Part shown: one piece after another, positions 1 to 11,124 of the stretch | Layout of the letters: each line of letters starts with the position of its first letter | Numbering within the stretch: the stretch's first letter is position 1 | Origin: Notamacropus eugenii | Taxonomy: Eukaryota; Chordata; Mammalia; Diprotodontia; Macropodidae | Reading direction: 5' to 3' | NCBI RefSeq assembly: GCF_028372415.1 | Contig: NC_092876.1 | Location: 225,853,528 to 225,917,527 of the forward strand | Length of the DNA stretch: 64,000 nt | Notes under the pieces: generated by a model | The model's input: the letters and a program-made list of their open reading frames with translations, nothing else | Told to the model about the DNA's origin: nothing | The model's database searches: none | Position numbers and translations under genes: made by a program

Positions 1-199
1 TAAGAGCCGTGATTCAAAAATCTCATTAAACTGAAATTATAAACTTAGAACAAAAGATGAAAACTAATAGGGAGATATGAAAAGTCCTTGACTCAAGTTA
101 GTTTAAATCCTACCTCCTTCAGGGGCCTTTTCTGGTCCCACAGCTCTTAGAGTCTTCCCAACTAAGATGACTTCCATTTCCTCTGTATGTGTCTTGACT

Positions 200-345
200 G
201 TACCAATTCATGTACATATTATTTCTCCTTTTAGAATATAAATTCCTTGAGGGCAGGTACTATTTTGCTCTTTCTTTTCCAAAATCAGCACAGTTCCTGT
301 AACAGAATAAGGTCTTAATAAATGTCTGTTGTTTGATTGATCTAC
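200..345 (+). repeat. L2 LINE 3' end
   Basis: It reads 'aattccttgagggcaggtac', then '...cagcacagttcctgtaac', and ends 'cttaataaatgtctgttg', the recognisable L2 3' terminus in sense orientation. Confidence 0.7.
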
Positions 346-1299
346 AATCCTGAATTTAGGCTTTAACAAAAAGTCAAGTGCACAAAGACAAGTTAAAGAA
401 AACATGGGTTAATTGCAATGTATTTTTTTTTAAACCTGGGAGTTTTGGTTTACCATAAGCTACGAACTCTCATACAATGACGACTCTGAAAACTAGTGTA
501 ATTTTATACTACATTAAGAGAAAGGAGTGTAAACATTAATGATTGTATGAGGCACTCATCTAACTCTGCTTGCCATATTTTATTAGGGAGATTTATAAAC
601 TAAGGTTTACCAGGGTAAAATGTTCAGGATGCTACGTATTCTGGAAACCCTGCTGTATAAATAAAGACCAAAGAAATTGAGGATTTTGCTTAGAGAAGAA
701 GCAATGAAGGATGGTCAGGTAGCTGTCTTCTAGTATATGGAAGACAGACACTGAAAGTAGGGGTCCAAAAAAACTGAGGCATGTCCCCTGGAAGGGAGTA
801 TAATACTCCTTCCCAGGGGTGAGTGGAAAGATGACAATGAAACAGTGGTAACGATTATTGGATATTTTCAAGTAAAACTCTACATATGTACATTTCACTT
901 TGTTCAATAAGTACAAAAATTCAAACAAAACCCAGTAAAATCAAGACCAAAACAGCAAATCTACCTGAAATGGCAGTGAATCCAGGGCAGAAATTGTTTA
1001 ATACAGTTGGTGCAAACAAGATCACATTTGAGGTGGTGATGTGAAATCTTAAATTAACTGTGTTCTGCCTCTATCACCATCAGTCCACATAGGCTCAGAA
1101 AATGGAACTACCTGTGTTATCTAGCTTCTTGATGAAATTGGATCTTAAGTGTGCAAACTTAAAGTTAAATAATCTTTAGTTGGAAGTTAAAAGTTCCATA
1201 TATCCTCTATTTCTCAACATTCATTTTGATGAGTTCTCTATAATAATCTTTAAAAAAAACTGATAATTTTTAAAAAATTGTAATAATACCAGAAGAGTT

Positions 1300-1530
1300 A
1301 TAACCAGGAGTCAGCTTATACCATTGTCAGAATTGATTGTTAAATTTTTAGCATGAGCATTTTACACCTTTGAAATCAGCAAAAGCTGCAAATTAGGGCT
1401 TAATTTATTCTTTTTTAAATTGTTGATATTTAAGAAAGTGATGGATAAAATGGTAATACTGTAGATTAAACCTGAAACCATGTCATGTATACATTTTTCC
1501 CCAGAAAGCAGATTGTTAAACACTTACCAG
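1300..1530 (+). repeat. Unnamed dispersed repeat, copy A
   Basis: Shares a long alignable stretch with 16270-16490 and 37905-38155, with landmarks 'gagcattttacacctttgaa', 'agggcttaatttatt', 'agaaagtgatgga' and 'gttaaacacttacc'. I do not recognise the family. Confidence 0.6.
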
Positions 1531-2337
1531 CAAACTTCTGGTTATAGCTAATGATTTGAAATGGTCAGTGACTGAAATTGTCAGTCAGAGTCGATCATTT
1601 GGACCTTAGTCAGTCTCTAGAAGGGTCAGTTTCTTCTTCAGGTTCTAGCTTCATCCTCGAGTAAAATTCCAGGGACATTTCTTAAGCAAAGTTTTGTAAT
1701 GGCTCATGTCAAGAGTTCTTCAAACACAGAATAATAACAAAGCTCCCTCCCACAAGAGTCCTCAGTATAAAAAATAGGTATTGAGTGTGAAGTTTCTTTT
1801 TGTTTGTATTTTTGGTAAGATACCACAACTTTATAAGATACACTGTACTCACAGACACTCATGAATAAATACAGGAGACAAAAAATTCTCAAATATTCCA
1901 TTATACTCATATTCTCCTCAGGACCCATGAGTTAAAAACAAAGAAGCAAACAAAGAAACACTGGAACTGCTGAACAAGTATCTGCTACTTTCCTCATCCC
2001 TTTATGGTTTGAACAGCTCACCAGCAGTGATCATGAAAAGTTGTCAGGGTCCAGATCTCCTGGTTTGCATCAAATCACTTTAGTTTTCCAGCTACAGGGC
2101 CATCCTAGGACCATCTTCTTCTATAAGAAGCATACTGGGTTTTCTTATGCAGTTGTTATAAAAACCAATCTTGATTAGTGGTTAAAAAAAAGAATTATGA
2201 GAAGCAATATCATCAGTGACACTATGTTTTGAAAACCTTTGTGCTGAAAAAGTATGGTTACTATAGATATAAATAATAAACATGAAAATTATAAAGTATT
2301 TTGTCATTACATAAATGTCTTATATGTCATATCATGT

Positions 2338-2420
2338 CGGTAAATATTTATTAGGCACCTACTATATGCCAAGCTTTGGAGATACAAAGAAAAGCTAAAA
2401 ACAATCCCTACTATCACTAT
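2338..2420 (-). repeat. L2-type LINE 3' end
   Basis: 'ggtaaatatttattaggcac' followed by 'ctactatatgcc...ggagatacaaag' is the inverted 3' end of L2-type elements. Confidence 0.55.
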
Positions 2421-2447
2421 TTTGTTGTATGTTTAATATTCTTGTAA

Positions 2448-2525
2448 GGCAGCTAGGTGACACAATGAATTCAGACTTGAATTCACATCCAGCTTCAAAT
2501 GCTTGCTAGCTTTATAAGCTTTTAT
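2448..2525 (+). repeat. Marsupial tRNA-headed SINE, 5' fragment
   Basis: Starts 'ggcagctaggtgacaca', the characteristic head of the marsupial SINE, then decays. Confidence 0.55.
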
Positions 2526-2559
2526 GGAAGGTGGAGAAATGGTAAAGCTGTGAATTTGT

Positions 2560-2882
2560 TAAATCATAATTGAAAGCACTTTGGAACTATTTATTCAGCA
2601 ATACCACTACTACATTCCCAAAGAGATCAAAGAAAAAACGTCCACTAGGACAAAAACATGTGTAGCAGCTCTTTATTATAATAAAGAACTGGAAAGGAGG
2701 TATCCATCAGTTGTGGAATGACTGAACAAATTATGTATGGCATGTATGGTGACATGGTATGAATGAAGCAGAATACTGTTATGCTGGAGGAAATGATCAG
2801 TAAGTTTCCGAGAAACTTGGGAAGTCTTCTATGAACTGATGCAGAGTGAAGCAAACAGAAGCAGGAGGACAATTTTTACAAT
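2560..2882 (+). repeat. L1 3' end (marsupial type)
   Basis: Contains 'gtagcagctctttattataa', 'gtggaatgactgaacaaat' and 'tgaactgatgcagagtgaag', matching the inverse of the marsupial L1-type 3' region also seen at 25030-25790. Confidence 0.6.
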
Positions 2883-3110
2883 AACTGTCAGTTGTGTCTG
2901 ACTCTTTATGACCTTATTTGGTGTTTTCTTGGCAGATATGCTAAAATAGATTGCCATTTCCTTCTCCATCTCATTCTATAGATGAGAAAACTGAGGCAAA
3001 TAGGGTTAGGTGACTTGCCCAGGTCATATAGCTGGTAAATGTCTGAGGCTGGATTTGAACTCAGGTCTTCCTGACTCCAGGGCTGTGCTACCTAGCTGCT
3101 CCCCTAGAGT
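2883..3110 (-). repeat. Marsupial SINE, near full length
   Basis: The reverse strand begins with the 'agcagctaggtag' head. The + strand shows 'gttgtgtctgactctttatg', 'ggtgttttcttggcagat', 'gatgagaaaactgaggcaaa' and 'ggatttgaactcaggtcttc', all landmarks of this CORE-type SINE. Confidence 0.8.
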
Positions 3111-3304
3111 TTTCTTTTCTTTCTTTTTTTTCTCAATGGGGGAAAGTAAGAAAGTGGATTTTGGTTAATTGAAAAAAAACTAGATTGAATTCTAAAGTGG
3201 AAAGACAAAACTTTTTAACTGGGGGAGGGGGGGTGGGAAGAGGAGGTGATGGTATATATAATGTTTACAAACCATTCAGCCTAGAGGATAAATCTTAGGC
3301 TTCT

Positions 3305-3560
3305 GTCATGACATGTAATAACCTCCATGATCTAGCCCCACTTCTCCTGGCTTTATTTCTATTATTTTACACAGATCCTGTACCTTAGTCAAATTTGTTG
3401 GCCCAATAAGCTTTTATCATGGCTTTTATCATGACTCAGCAGCAATGGTGGTGAGAAAGGCTGATACTTCACCTTTCAGCTGCCTTTCTTTGTATCCCCA
3501 GCACTCAGCACAGTGCCTCTATATGTTAGGTCCTTAATAAATGCTAGCTGACAGACTGAA
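3305..3560 (+). repeat. L2 LINE 3' end
   Basis: 'tgatctagccccacttctcc' at the start and 'cagcactcagcacagtgcct' followed by 'ccttaataaatgctagctga' at the end are L2 landmarks in sense orientation. Confidence 0.7.
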
Positions 3561-3737
3561 ATATACCCAACTCATACCAACTTAACCAAATATGCCATAT
3601 ATTTAAACACTCATTACAAATCCTACCTCCTTGATTAGGTCTTCATTAAGACTTCATAAGAGTTAGAATGGACTTCATTGGTTATCTGGGAAAGAAAATG
3701 ATTTGTTACATAGAACTACTTGAACCCAGTTTTCACA

Positions 3738-3915
3738 TGTGTTCTCATTCTGTCTGTCTCTGTCTCCCTCTCCTTCTTTCTCTCTCTCTTTTTTTCTCTC
3801 TCACCCCCCTTTCCCTCTCTCCCTCTCACTTCCTCCCCTTCCTTCCTTCCTACTTTCCCCTTCCTCCTTCCCCTTCCCTTCCTTTCCTTCCTCTCCCTCC
3901 TTCCCTCCCAGTCGT
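3738..3915. repeat. Polypyrimidine (CT-rich) low-complexity tract
   Basis: About 180 bases almost entirely C and T on the + strand, followed by a TATATGTATA stretch. Long ORFs read through it only because of low complexity. Confidence 0.85.
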
Positions 3916-4929
3916 CTCCCTTCTCCTCTATGTGTATATATATGTATACATAAAAATAGTATATTGACTACCATGTCCCTCATTGCATTAAGGCCATACA
4001 GATTACATTTCACTCCTCCCCCAGATTCTTCAGTACTCTTTAGGGGATTAGGTGTGTCTAGGCTCTCTGCAAATGGCTCCAGTTCCCACTGATGACATTC
4101 GCCTAAGTGCAAAGGGTATCCCTTGTACCCCAATTCCATTTATCCACTGACAGATTAGCTTTCACAAAGAAATATTTACTTCCAAATATATAAAATATAC
4201 AAATTTCCTCCCTCAGCACGTCGGAGGCATAATCTTTCCCCCTGCTATGCACCACGTCAGTCTCTGGAGAAGGAAAGCGAATTAGGCTCACAGTTTACCT
4301 CAGTTCCTGTAGAGGGAGATCCCAGTTCTAATATCAAAATCCTCCTTAGAGTCAAATCATAAGCATCATGGCTGCTCAGGGCTTCCATGCCAGGCTGATT
4401 GGCCGCACTGTTCCCCTTACAATCCTGACTCCAAGGTCATTGAGGCTCAAACTCCCCAGTTTGAGCACCTGAAACTAGCACCTGAAACTAAAGACAGAAC
4501 ACCAACAAACCCTACAAGTCCATTTCTCAGAGAGTAAAAGAGGAAAAACAAAGAAAGAAAGTCTTTTTCTCCTCATGGGTTCATGATGCCCATGCTGTGG
4601 GTGAATTGTGACTTTCACTCTCTGGTCAGAGTGGATAAGCATGTCCAAAAAGAGAGGAAGCAGAAAGAGAGACTCTCCAGTGTAGTCTCAGGCTCACCAG
4701 TTTTAAAGACTCAGGCAATCCATAAAATGAGATTGCCTCCACCTTTGTAGTAGGGAACCCTTCCATATTAGACAAGCTGGGCATCCTCAGACAATCTTGG
4801 CTTACATATAATATACATATTAAATTTATGTAATATGTTGTGTACATACTGACACACATATACATACAAATATGCATATACATATACCTACTTTCCCAGA
4901 TCCCTGTAGCATATAATATAGGTATCTTT

Positions 4930-5045
4930 TCTTAATCTGTCAACCAGCAAGCATTTGTTAATATCTGCTGTATGACAGGCAGTGGGGTAGGTGATGATGC
5001 AATAACAAGAATGAAAGTCTCTGCCTTCAAGGAAAAAGCAACATG
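4930..5045 (-). repeat. L2-type LINE 3' end
   Basis: 'accagcaagcatttgttaat', '...gcaataacaagaatgaaag' and 'tctctgccttcaaggaa' match the inverted end of L2-type elements. Confidence 0.55.
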
Positions 5046-5685
5046 AGGACTTCCAGCCATAATGGCTACTTGAGTGAAGGCACACTGACCAGTTCTCTTA
5101 CACTCGTTCCAACAACAACAACAAAAACAAACCGTGAAATTTGCATTAGACTAAATAATGATAAAGAAATCCAATTGAAAAGTATAGTGACTTCTTTTTC
5201 CACAGATCTATAAAAAATGTCTACATTTACCCTCATTCTATAGGCTACTTGGTAGGCTGCCTCCAAAAAGCCAGTGTCAGCACAGACAAATTGTAGCCTC
5301 CCAGCTCAATCAGAGAAACATGAGAGGCAAGTGTAGCATGCTGGGCTCTCTGTCTAGAGGCAGCAAGAGTGAAAGCTCCAGGGTGATTTATAAACACATC
5401 GCAGGGCTACTGAGAAGTCATGGCGGCCAGGTGTAGCAGCAACTAGTGTGAGTGTGGCTTGGACCAGAACACTCCAGGGTTCTGAGGTTCTAGCATAGAG
5501 GGTCCTGAATATCTGGCACTTGCCCTCAAAGATCAGGCTTTCCCCACCCCCAGCCCACCCCCTTTCCACACTCTCTGGAAGAGGAGCTTTGCACAGGACC
5601 CAAGTAGTCACAGGCAAGCCTAAACAGTACTGGTTACCCCACCCAAAAGCGCAGAAGTAGGAGAAGGCTTGTCTTGGCAGAGACA
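5046..5685 (+). repeat. Possible L1 5' UTR fragment (marsupial type)
   Basis: Begins 'gaggacttccagccataatg' and continues 'gctacttgagtgaaggcac', resembling the 5' end of marsupial L1 elements. It is relatively GC-rich for the window. The family call is from memory. Confidence 0.45.
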
Positions 5686-5687
5686 CC

Positions 5688-5856
5688 TGTTGCCTCAGAC
5701 ATTTACCAGCTGTGTGATTGGACAAGTTTTTTAACCTCTGCCTGTTTCAGTTTTATCATCTGTAAAATGGGGATAATAATAGTACTTATTCCCAGGATTG
5801 TTGTGAGAATTGAATGAGATATTTGTAAAGTACTTAAAATAGTGCTTTGCACATAG
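5688..5856 (+). repeat. MIR/CORE-SINE type element
   Basis: 'cctcagacatttaccagctg', 'tcatctgtaaaatggggata' and 'attgttgtgagaattgaatg' are CORE-SINE and MIR-like tail landmarks. Confidence 0.7.
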
Positions 5857-6275
5857 TTGGTTGGTTGGTTGGTTGGTTGGTTGGTTGGTTATTGTCCTTT
5901 GTTCTTGAAGAGGACCAAAATGACATCACCATGATAAAGTCAAGTTTCAGTGTCTGACTGTGGCTGATCAGGCCAATACAAGCTTGGAATGCTGTACCAC
6001 AGATTGGGCACAGGTAGACCATGTGAACATTTGGGGTGGATACTCCAAATTCGTGCATCCTATGTTTCCTTTGTGCTGTTTCAATTCTGCTTTGTTCATA
6101 GAGCATAGCACCCTTTCTGATGTGGGAACACCATGCTGAGTGATCCTGTGTCAGTGTCTCCATGTTGTATAATCAAATCCAAAGTTCTTGAGAGAGGCCT
6201 TGAACATGTCCTTGTATCACTTCTTCTGACTACATGAGTTCTCCATAAAAGTCTTTTTGGCAAATGTACATGAGA
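5857..6275 (-). repeat. RTE-like non-LTR retrotransposon 3' end with (CCAA)n tail
   Basis: The reverse strand encodes a decayed C-terminal reading frame with HSAWCSHIRKGAM, EQSRIETAQRKHR and a cysteine/histidine motif CPICGTAFQACIGLISH, typical of the end of some non-LTR retrotransposon ORFs. It terminates in about eight CCAA repeats (TTGG on the + strand, 5857-5890). Tandem-repeat tails are usual for RTE-clade elements. It carries stops and frame breaks. Confidence 0.55.
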
Positions 6276-6279
6276 TTGC

Positions 6280-6513
6280 AATGGATACACCTGGAGTCAG
6301 GAAGACTCATTTCTTAAGTTCAAATCTGTCCTCAGACATTTCCTAGTTGTATGACCCTGGAGAGAACACAACCTTGTTTGCCTCAGTTTCCTCACTTGTA
6401 AAATAAGCTGGATAAGGAAATGACAAACCACTCCAGTATCTTTGCCAAGAAAACCCCAAATGGGGTCATGAAGAGCCATACATGATTGAAACAACTGGAC
6501 AACAACAACAACA
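6280..6513 (+). repeat. Marsupial SINE
   Basis: 'cctggagtcaggaagactca', 'actccagtatctttgccaag', 'aaaaccccaaatggggtcat' and an AAC-repeat tail identify it. Confidence 0.8.
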
Positions 6514-7324
6514 ATCGTGTAGAGCCAGTTTCAGTCAAGTAGTATTGATGGAGTCTAAGTTGTATGAAATGGTAACTCACAGTGGATGCTGCTGTGGCTT
6601 CAAAGATATAACTTCTGTCAACAACAGGGCCTACCCCTGTTGTGAGTAGGGGGAAAAGAAACAGCTTCATTAAGGACACATGAACCAGTCAGGTCCCAGA
6701 CTGCTTTGCTTCTTTTTAGAGAAAACTAATCCCTGCCTCAGGAGGAAAGGAAGAGAGGTGGGCCTATTCCATGTTGGAAATACAGGTGCTAAGGGAGAGT
6801 GAATAATTAAGGAGATTCTTCATTTGAAAACTTGGGTGATTGAGAAAATGATGCAGTTTTATATTGCACAGTAAATGCTGAAACCCAGTAATATCATAGT
6901 TTAATGTAGAATTCAAACCTCTACTTGTACTTCTTCTAATAGGTTTGCAATGATCACTTCAACTCACTTATAAATAGCGTTAGAATTTCACAAGGAGCTG
7001 TATGTGTTGGCACAAATTTCCCTCACTAATTTAAGGATCTTGTTCTGTTGTAAGGATCAAGGTTTCATCTAAACCTCTGTCACTGACATCAACTTCTTGA
7101 CCTTCAGAACCCTATTTATTTGTAATTTCATCATTGTATTTCAGTGCATGCAACAGCATTTTTTGTTTGCCAGTGTCCTAAATGTCTTCTTCTTTATGAT
7201 GTCTTTCAGAATAAAACTCCTCACTTGATGGTCAAACGTTGCTAACCAGCTGTTATTTATATTTCTGGTGCACTAGAAAAAATTGAGAAGTTAGGAAAAA
7301 GAGTAGATTATAGAAGGAAATTAA

Positions 7325-7600
7325 ATCAAGTCCACAAGCATTTGTTAAGTAAAACTATTTGCTAGGCACTATCCTAAGTTCTAGGGATACAAGTACGAGC
7401 AAAAAGATAGTCCTTGCTCTCAAGAATCTCATATTTTAATAGGGGAAGACAGCACAGAAATGGGAGCTGGAAAGCAGAAGGTATGGAAAGGATGGTACCA
7501 TATGGGCACATTTGGTGAAGTCCAGAGAATGAATGATAGCTAGTCTGGGCCCTTCCTCAAAATGGAAGTGCCAGGAACAAGAAAATGACATGGAGTTTTG
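7325..7600 (-). repeat. L2-type LINE fragment
   Basis: 'cacaagcatttgttaagtaa', 'gctaggcactatcctaagtt' and 'ctagggatacaag' are inverted L2-type 3' landmarks. Confidence 0.6.
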
Positions 7601-7634
7601 GATATGTGGAGTTTAAGATCCATATGGGACATTA

Positions 7635-7870
7635 GGAGGAAGCTAGGTGGCTCAGTGGATACAGTGCTGGTTCTGGAGTCAGGAAACCCTGAGTTCAAAT
7701 TTGGCCTCAGACACTTACTAGCTGTGTGATGCTGAGCAAGTCACTTAACCTGTTTGCCTTACTGCACTGGAGAGGAAAGTGGCAAACCACCCTAGTATCT
7801 TTGCTAAGAAAACCCTATAGACAGTATGGTCCACAGGATCCTGAAGAGTCAGACACAACTGAACAATAAC
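7635..7870 (+). repeat. Marsupial SINE, near full length
   Basis: It runs from 'gaagctaggtggctcagtgg' through 'tctggagtcaggaaaccctg' and 'ttactagctgtgtgatgctg' to 'gagtcagacacaactgaaca', the full landmark order of the family. Confidence 0.85.
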
Positions 7871-8087
7871 ATGGGATAGTTAGGTGTCCAACAGACAGTG
7901 ATATAGGATTGTATCTCAGGAGAAAGGTAAGAGTCCTTTAGAGTCTTTGGACTTTAGAGTTGGCTTTAGAGTCTTTTGCCTTGTGATGCTATTTGAACTG
8001 ATGGGAGCTACTGAGATCCCCAAAAGAGAGAGTATGCCTATAGAAAAGAGGTTTTTTCATCAAAAGAGCTCACTTAGTCCCTTAGAG

Positions 8088-8330
8088 AGGCAACATGTTG
8101 TTGTGGAAAGATCAGAGTATTTGGAATCAGGAGAGATCTAGGTTTGAGTACTGACTGACACGTTTACTAGTTATGTGACTGAACCAGTCACTTCATTTCT
8201 CTGAACTCAGTTTCCTCATCTGTAAAGTAGATATATTAAGACTCAGTCTGTCCCATAGAGTAGTTGAATAAAGCTCTTGGTAAACTTAAAATAAATTTTA
8301 TAAATGGGGGTCATTATAGTACTTAGGTGT
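8088..8330 (+). repeat. MIR/CORE-SINE type element
   Basis: 'tggaatcaggagagatctag', 'actagttatgtgactgaacc' and 'agtttcctcatctgtaaag' are MIR core landmarks; decayed. Confidence 0.65.
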
Positions 8331-8360
8331 CATCCTTCCCAATGATTCATGGATATGACA

Positions 8361-8424
8361 TATTTCTCTGTCTCTCAATCTCTGTCTCTCTCTATCTCTC
8401 CTCCCTCACTCTCTCTTTCTTTTA
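8361..8424. repeat. CT-rich simple repeat
   Basis: Run of CTGTCT/CTCTAT units. Confidence 0.75.
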
Positions 8425-9644
8425 GTATTCTATAACATTTTCTCTTGGCCTATCCTGTCTTGTTTCACCATGCAACTCTAACAGGGGTGTCCTGCTCTCA
8501 TCCATTCTCTCCACACTTGGCCACCTTAGCAGAGTGACACTTCAATGACACCACACAATCCCCTTGCCTTTGGTAGGATTGCTATGTTCCAGGATCTTGT
8601 CCCTCGTGACATTTTTTCCAGTTAAGTACAACCCAGGCGGACAGTGATGAAATTGCATAGGAAGCCAGATGGCAGGCCTGGTTGAGGCTGGTAGTGTCAG
8701 TTCCTATTTTCTCTTCAGACACCTTCCCACTCGCTCTGCTTCCTTCCTTCTGCTGAAGTGTTGCCTTCTCATGTCATTACTGTATCTCTTAAATTGTTAC
8801 CTTTTCAAATGTATATATCTTATTTACTCAAGTAGATTTTAAGCTTTTTGAAATGAGGGACTAGCTCTCATGCTTTGTATGACCCGCAAAACCTGTGTCA
8901 ACAGTCTAAGTTAGAACAAAGTACTTGTATGCTCTGGACAAGCTTTAAAAATTGTACCTGTGTATTAACTTTACACCACAGACTTTGAGCCTTCACTTTA
9001 CCATGAGGTTTGATTTACTTCTGGATTTAAGGACTTCTGAAGACTCTATGGTTTATCAATATAAATACTACTTCTTACAGAGCACGTCACAAACTTCAAA
9101 TATTGTACAAGAGTCTTCTCCCTGTCTTCAATAAATCTTCCACAGGAAAGTCCACCCAAAGTGCTGAAAGTTTTACTCTGGTTCTCTAGGTATTGTGTAG
9201 ATACTGGTGGAGTGCATGGACTGCCTGTCACTTAGCCCTTACACTCACCATATGATGGGACCACCTTCCTCTGTGGTCATTTGGTTCTCTAATAGTATCA
9301 TTTACACTGCTTCTCTTGTTGCCCTTATCTTTAGTTATTCAACAGTGTGATTGCCTATGACTCAGAGCCACAGCATCACTGGAAGAATATTATTTTAAAA
9401 AGATGATTCTTTGTTTCAGTGAGAAAAGTTTAGGATCATTAAAGTTTTTTCTAAACTCAGTATAAAGAATCCCCCTTTTAAAAAAAGTTGCATCTCCACC
9501 TGTCATAAGGTAATCTATACAGATATTTTTCCTAGCTCAGTTTAAATAAAAATGATAATTTATCACAATTTTTATAATGGCAAATAAATCTTAAAATTTT
9601 TAAATATATAAATATTGTAACAATTATACTGTATTCATAGTTAG

Positions 9645-9840
9645 ATCATAAATTTAGAGATGGAAGGGATCTTTGAGGTTATCTAGTCCTTATTTTACAG
9701 TTGAGGCAACAACTGTGGTGATTTGAAGCTAGGCTGTCTGCCCATTAGAATGTAAGTGCCTATATTTGCCTTTTTATGTATGTTTAGCACTTACCATTAT
9801 GCTTAATATACAGTAGGAACTTAATAAATGCTTGCTAACT
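9645..9840 (+). repeat. MIR/THER-like fragment followed by L2 3' end
   Basis: 9645-9720 reads 'gatcataaatttagagatgg' then 'aagggatctttgaggttatc', a MIR/THER-like edge. 9738-9840 reads 'agaatgtaagtgcc' and 'acttaataaatgcttgctaa', an L2 3' end. Confidence 0.55.
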
Positions 9841-9859
9841 TTACTTTGCCCCCAAATCC

Positions 9860-10065
9860 AAATCAACAGTGTCAGCAAGCATTTCTTAAACTTCTACTAT
9901 GTGCTAGGTGCTGTGCTAAGTTCTGGGGATACAAATAATAAAAAGAAAGAAAAGCAGTCCTTGGTCCTTAGCAACTTATGGTAAAAAGCAGGAAGATAAT
10001 ACATAAGGTATAATGTATAAAAAGAGGCTGGAAAGTGAACAGAGGGTAGAGAGAGAAGGTCCCCA
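9860..10065 (-). repeat. L2-type LINE fragment
   Basis: 'agcaagcatttcttaaactt', 'ctactatgtgctaggtgctg' and 'tctggggatacaaataataa' are inverted L2-type landmarks. Confidence 0.65.
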
Positions 10066-10399
10066 TTGAAGAACACTACTTCCCCCAAGTAAAGGGGAAA
10101 ATGATATAGAGGCACAGAGAAGTTGCCTTAATATTTACACCTCTACGCTTCATGAAATGAATAATTTCAGAGAAAACTAGGAAGACCTTTATAAACTGAT
10201 ACAGATCTAAAGTGTGCAGAAATAGAACAGTTATAACTTTATAGGAAAAGCTTTGGTCTGTTACCTTCACGTTGATCAAAATGAAGATGAAAGACTATTC
10301 CCTTCCTGACAGATGTGATAACCTTAAAGGAAGAGAGACATATGTTTTCAGATAAGGCTAATGTGGTATTTGTTTTGCCAGACTAAGCAACTATGGGTG

Positions 10400-10490
10400 T
10401 TCTTTTCTTTTCTTTCTCTGTCTCTGTCTCTATCTCTGTCTCTCTCTTTCTTTCCTTCTTCCTTTCTTCCTATCTTTCTTTTTTTGCTAG
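10400..10490. repeat. CT-rich simple repeat
   Basis: Run of TCTTT, CTGTCT and TTCC units. Confidence 0.75.
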
Positions 10491-10499
10491 CAGAGTATT

Positions 10500-11110
10500 A
10501 GTAGAAGGGACAGATTTTTTAAATAATTTTCAACCTAGTAGCTGAGATATTTGGATTTATCAAACATTATTCTACTATATTCATTTGCTTGTTGTGTTCC
10601 TAATCTATTTCAGTGATCAAATTTTCATTATATTAATCAGCATCAAACAGTTTTGCTTTGTACTATAGTGTGGTATCTGCTACTGCTATGCCCCCTTCCA
10701 TTTCACTTTTTTTCATGATCTCCCTTGAGATTCTTGACCTTTTGTTCCTTATGAATTTTTTATTATTATTTTTTCTAGCTTTATAAAGTAATGCTTTAGT
10801 AGTTTTATTGATGTGGCACTGAATAAATAAATCTAATTGACATAGGCATTTTCAGAGCCTGACCATGAATGATTAATATTTCTCCAGTAATTTAAATCTG
10901 TATTCCTGCAGAGTTTTTGTACTTATGTTCATAGAGTTCCTGTGTATGTGTGTTGGTAGGTAGACTCCTAAATATTTTGTGTATTATTTCATTATTTTGA
11001 ATGAAAATTTTCTTTTTATCACTTTCTGCTAGGTTTTTTGAACAATATACAGAAAAGCTGGTGCTTTTTATGGGTTTCACATCCTTCTACTTTGGTGAAG
11101 TTATTGTTTT
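10500..11110 (-). repeat. L1 ORF2 3' region fragment
   Basis: The + strand text 'tgctactgctatgccccctt', 'gatctcccttgagattcttg' and 'tccttatgaattttttatta' resembles the antisense of the C-terminal part of L1 ORF2. It is broken by many stops. Confidence 0.5.
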
Positions 11111-11124
11111 ATTTTAGTTGAATC

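Noticed and set aside
3668-4139. Serine/proline/leucine-rich and glutamate/glycine-rich reading frames
   Set aside because: They come from the CT-rich tract read in several frames.
5834-6163. A host zinc-finger gene on the minus strand (CPICGTAF...GLISH)
   Set aside because: The frame is short and broken, and it ends in a microsatellite tail, as a retrotransposon 3' end does.
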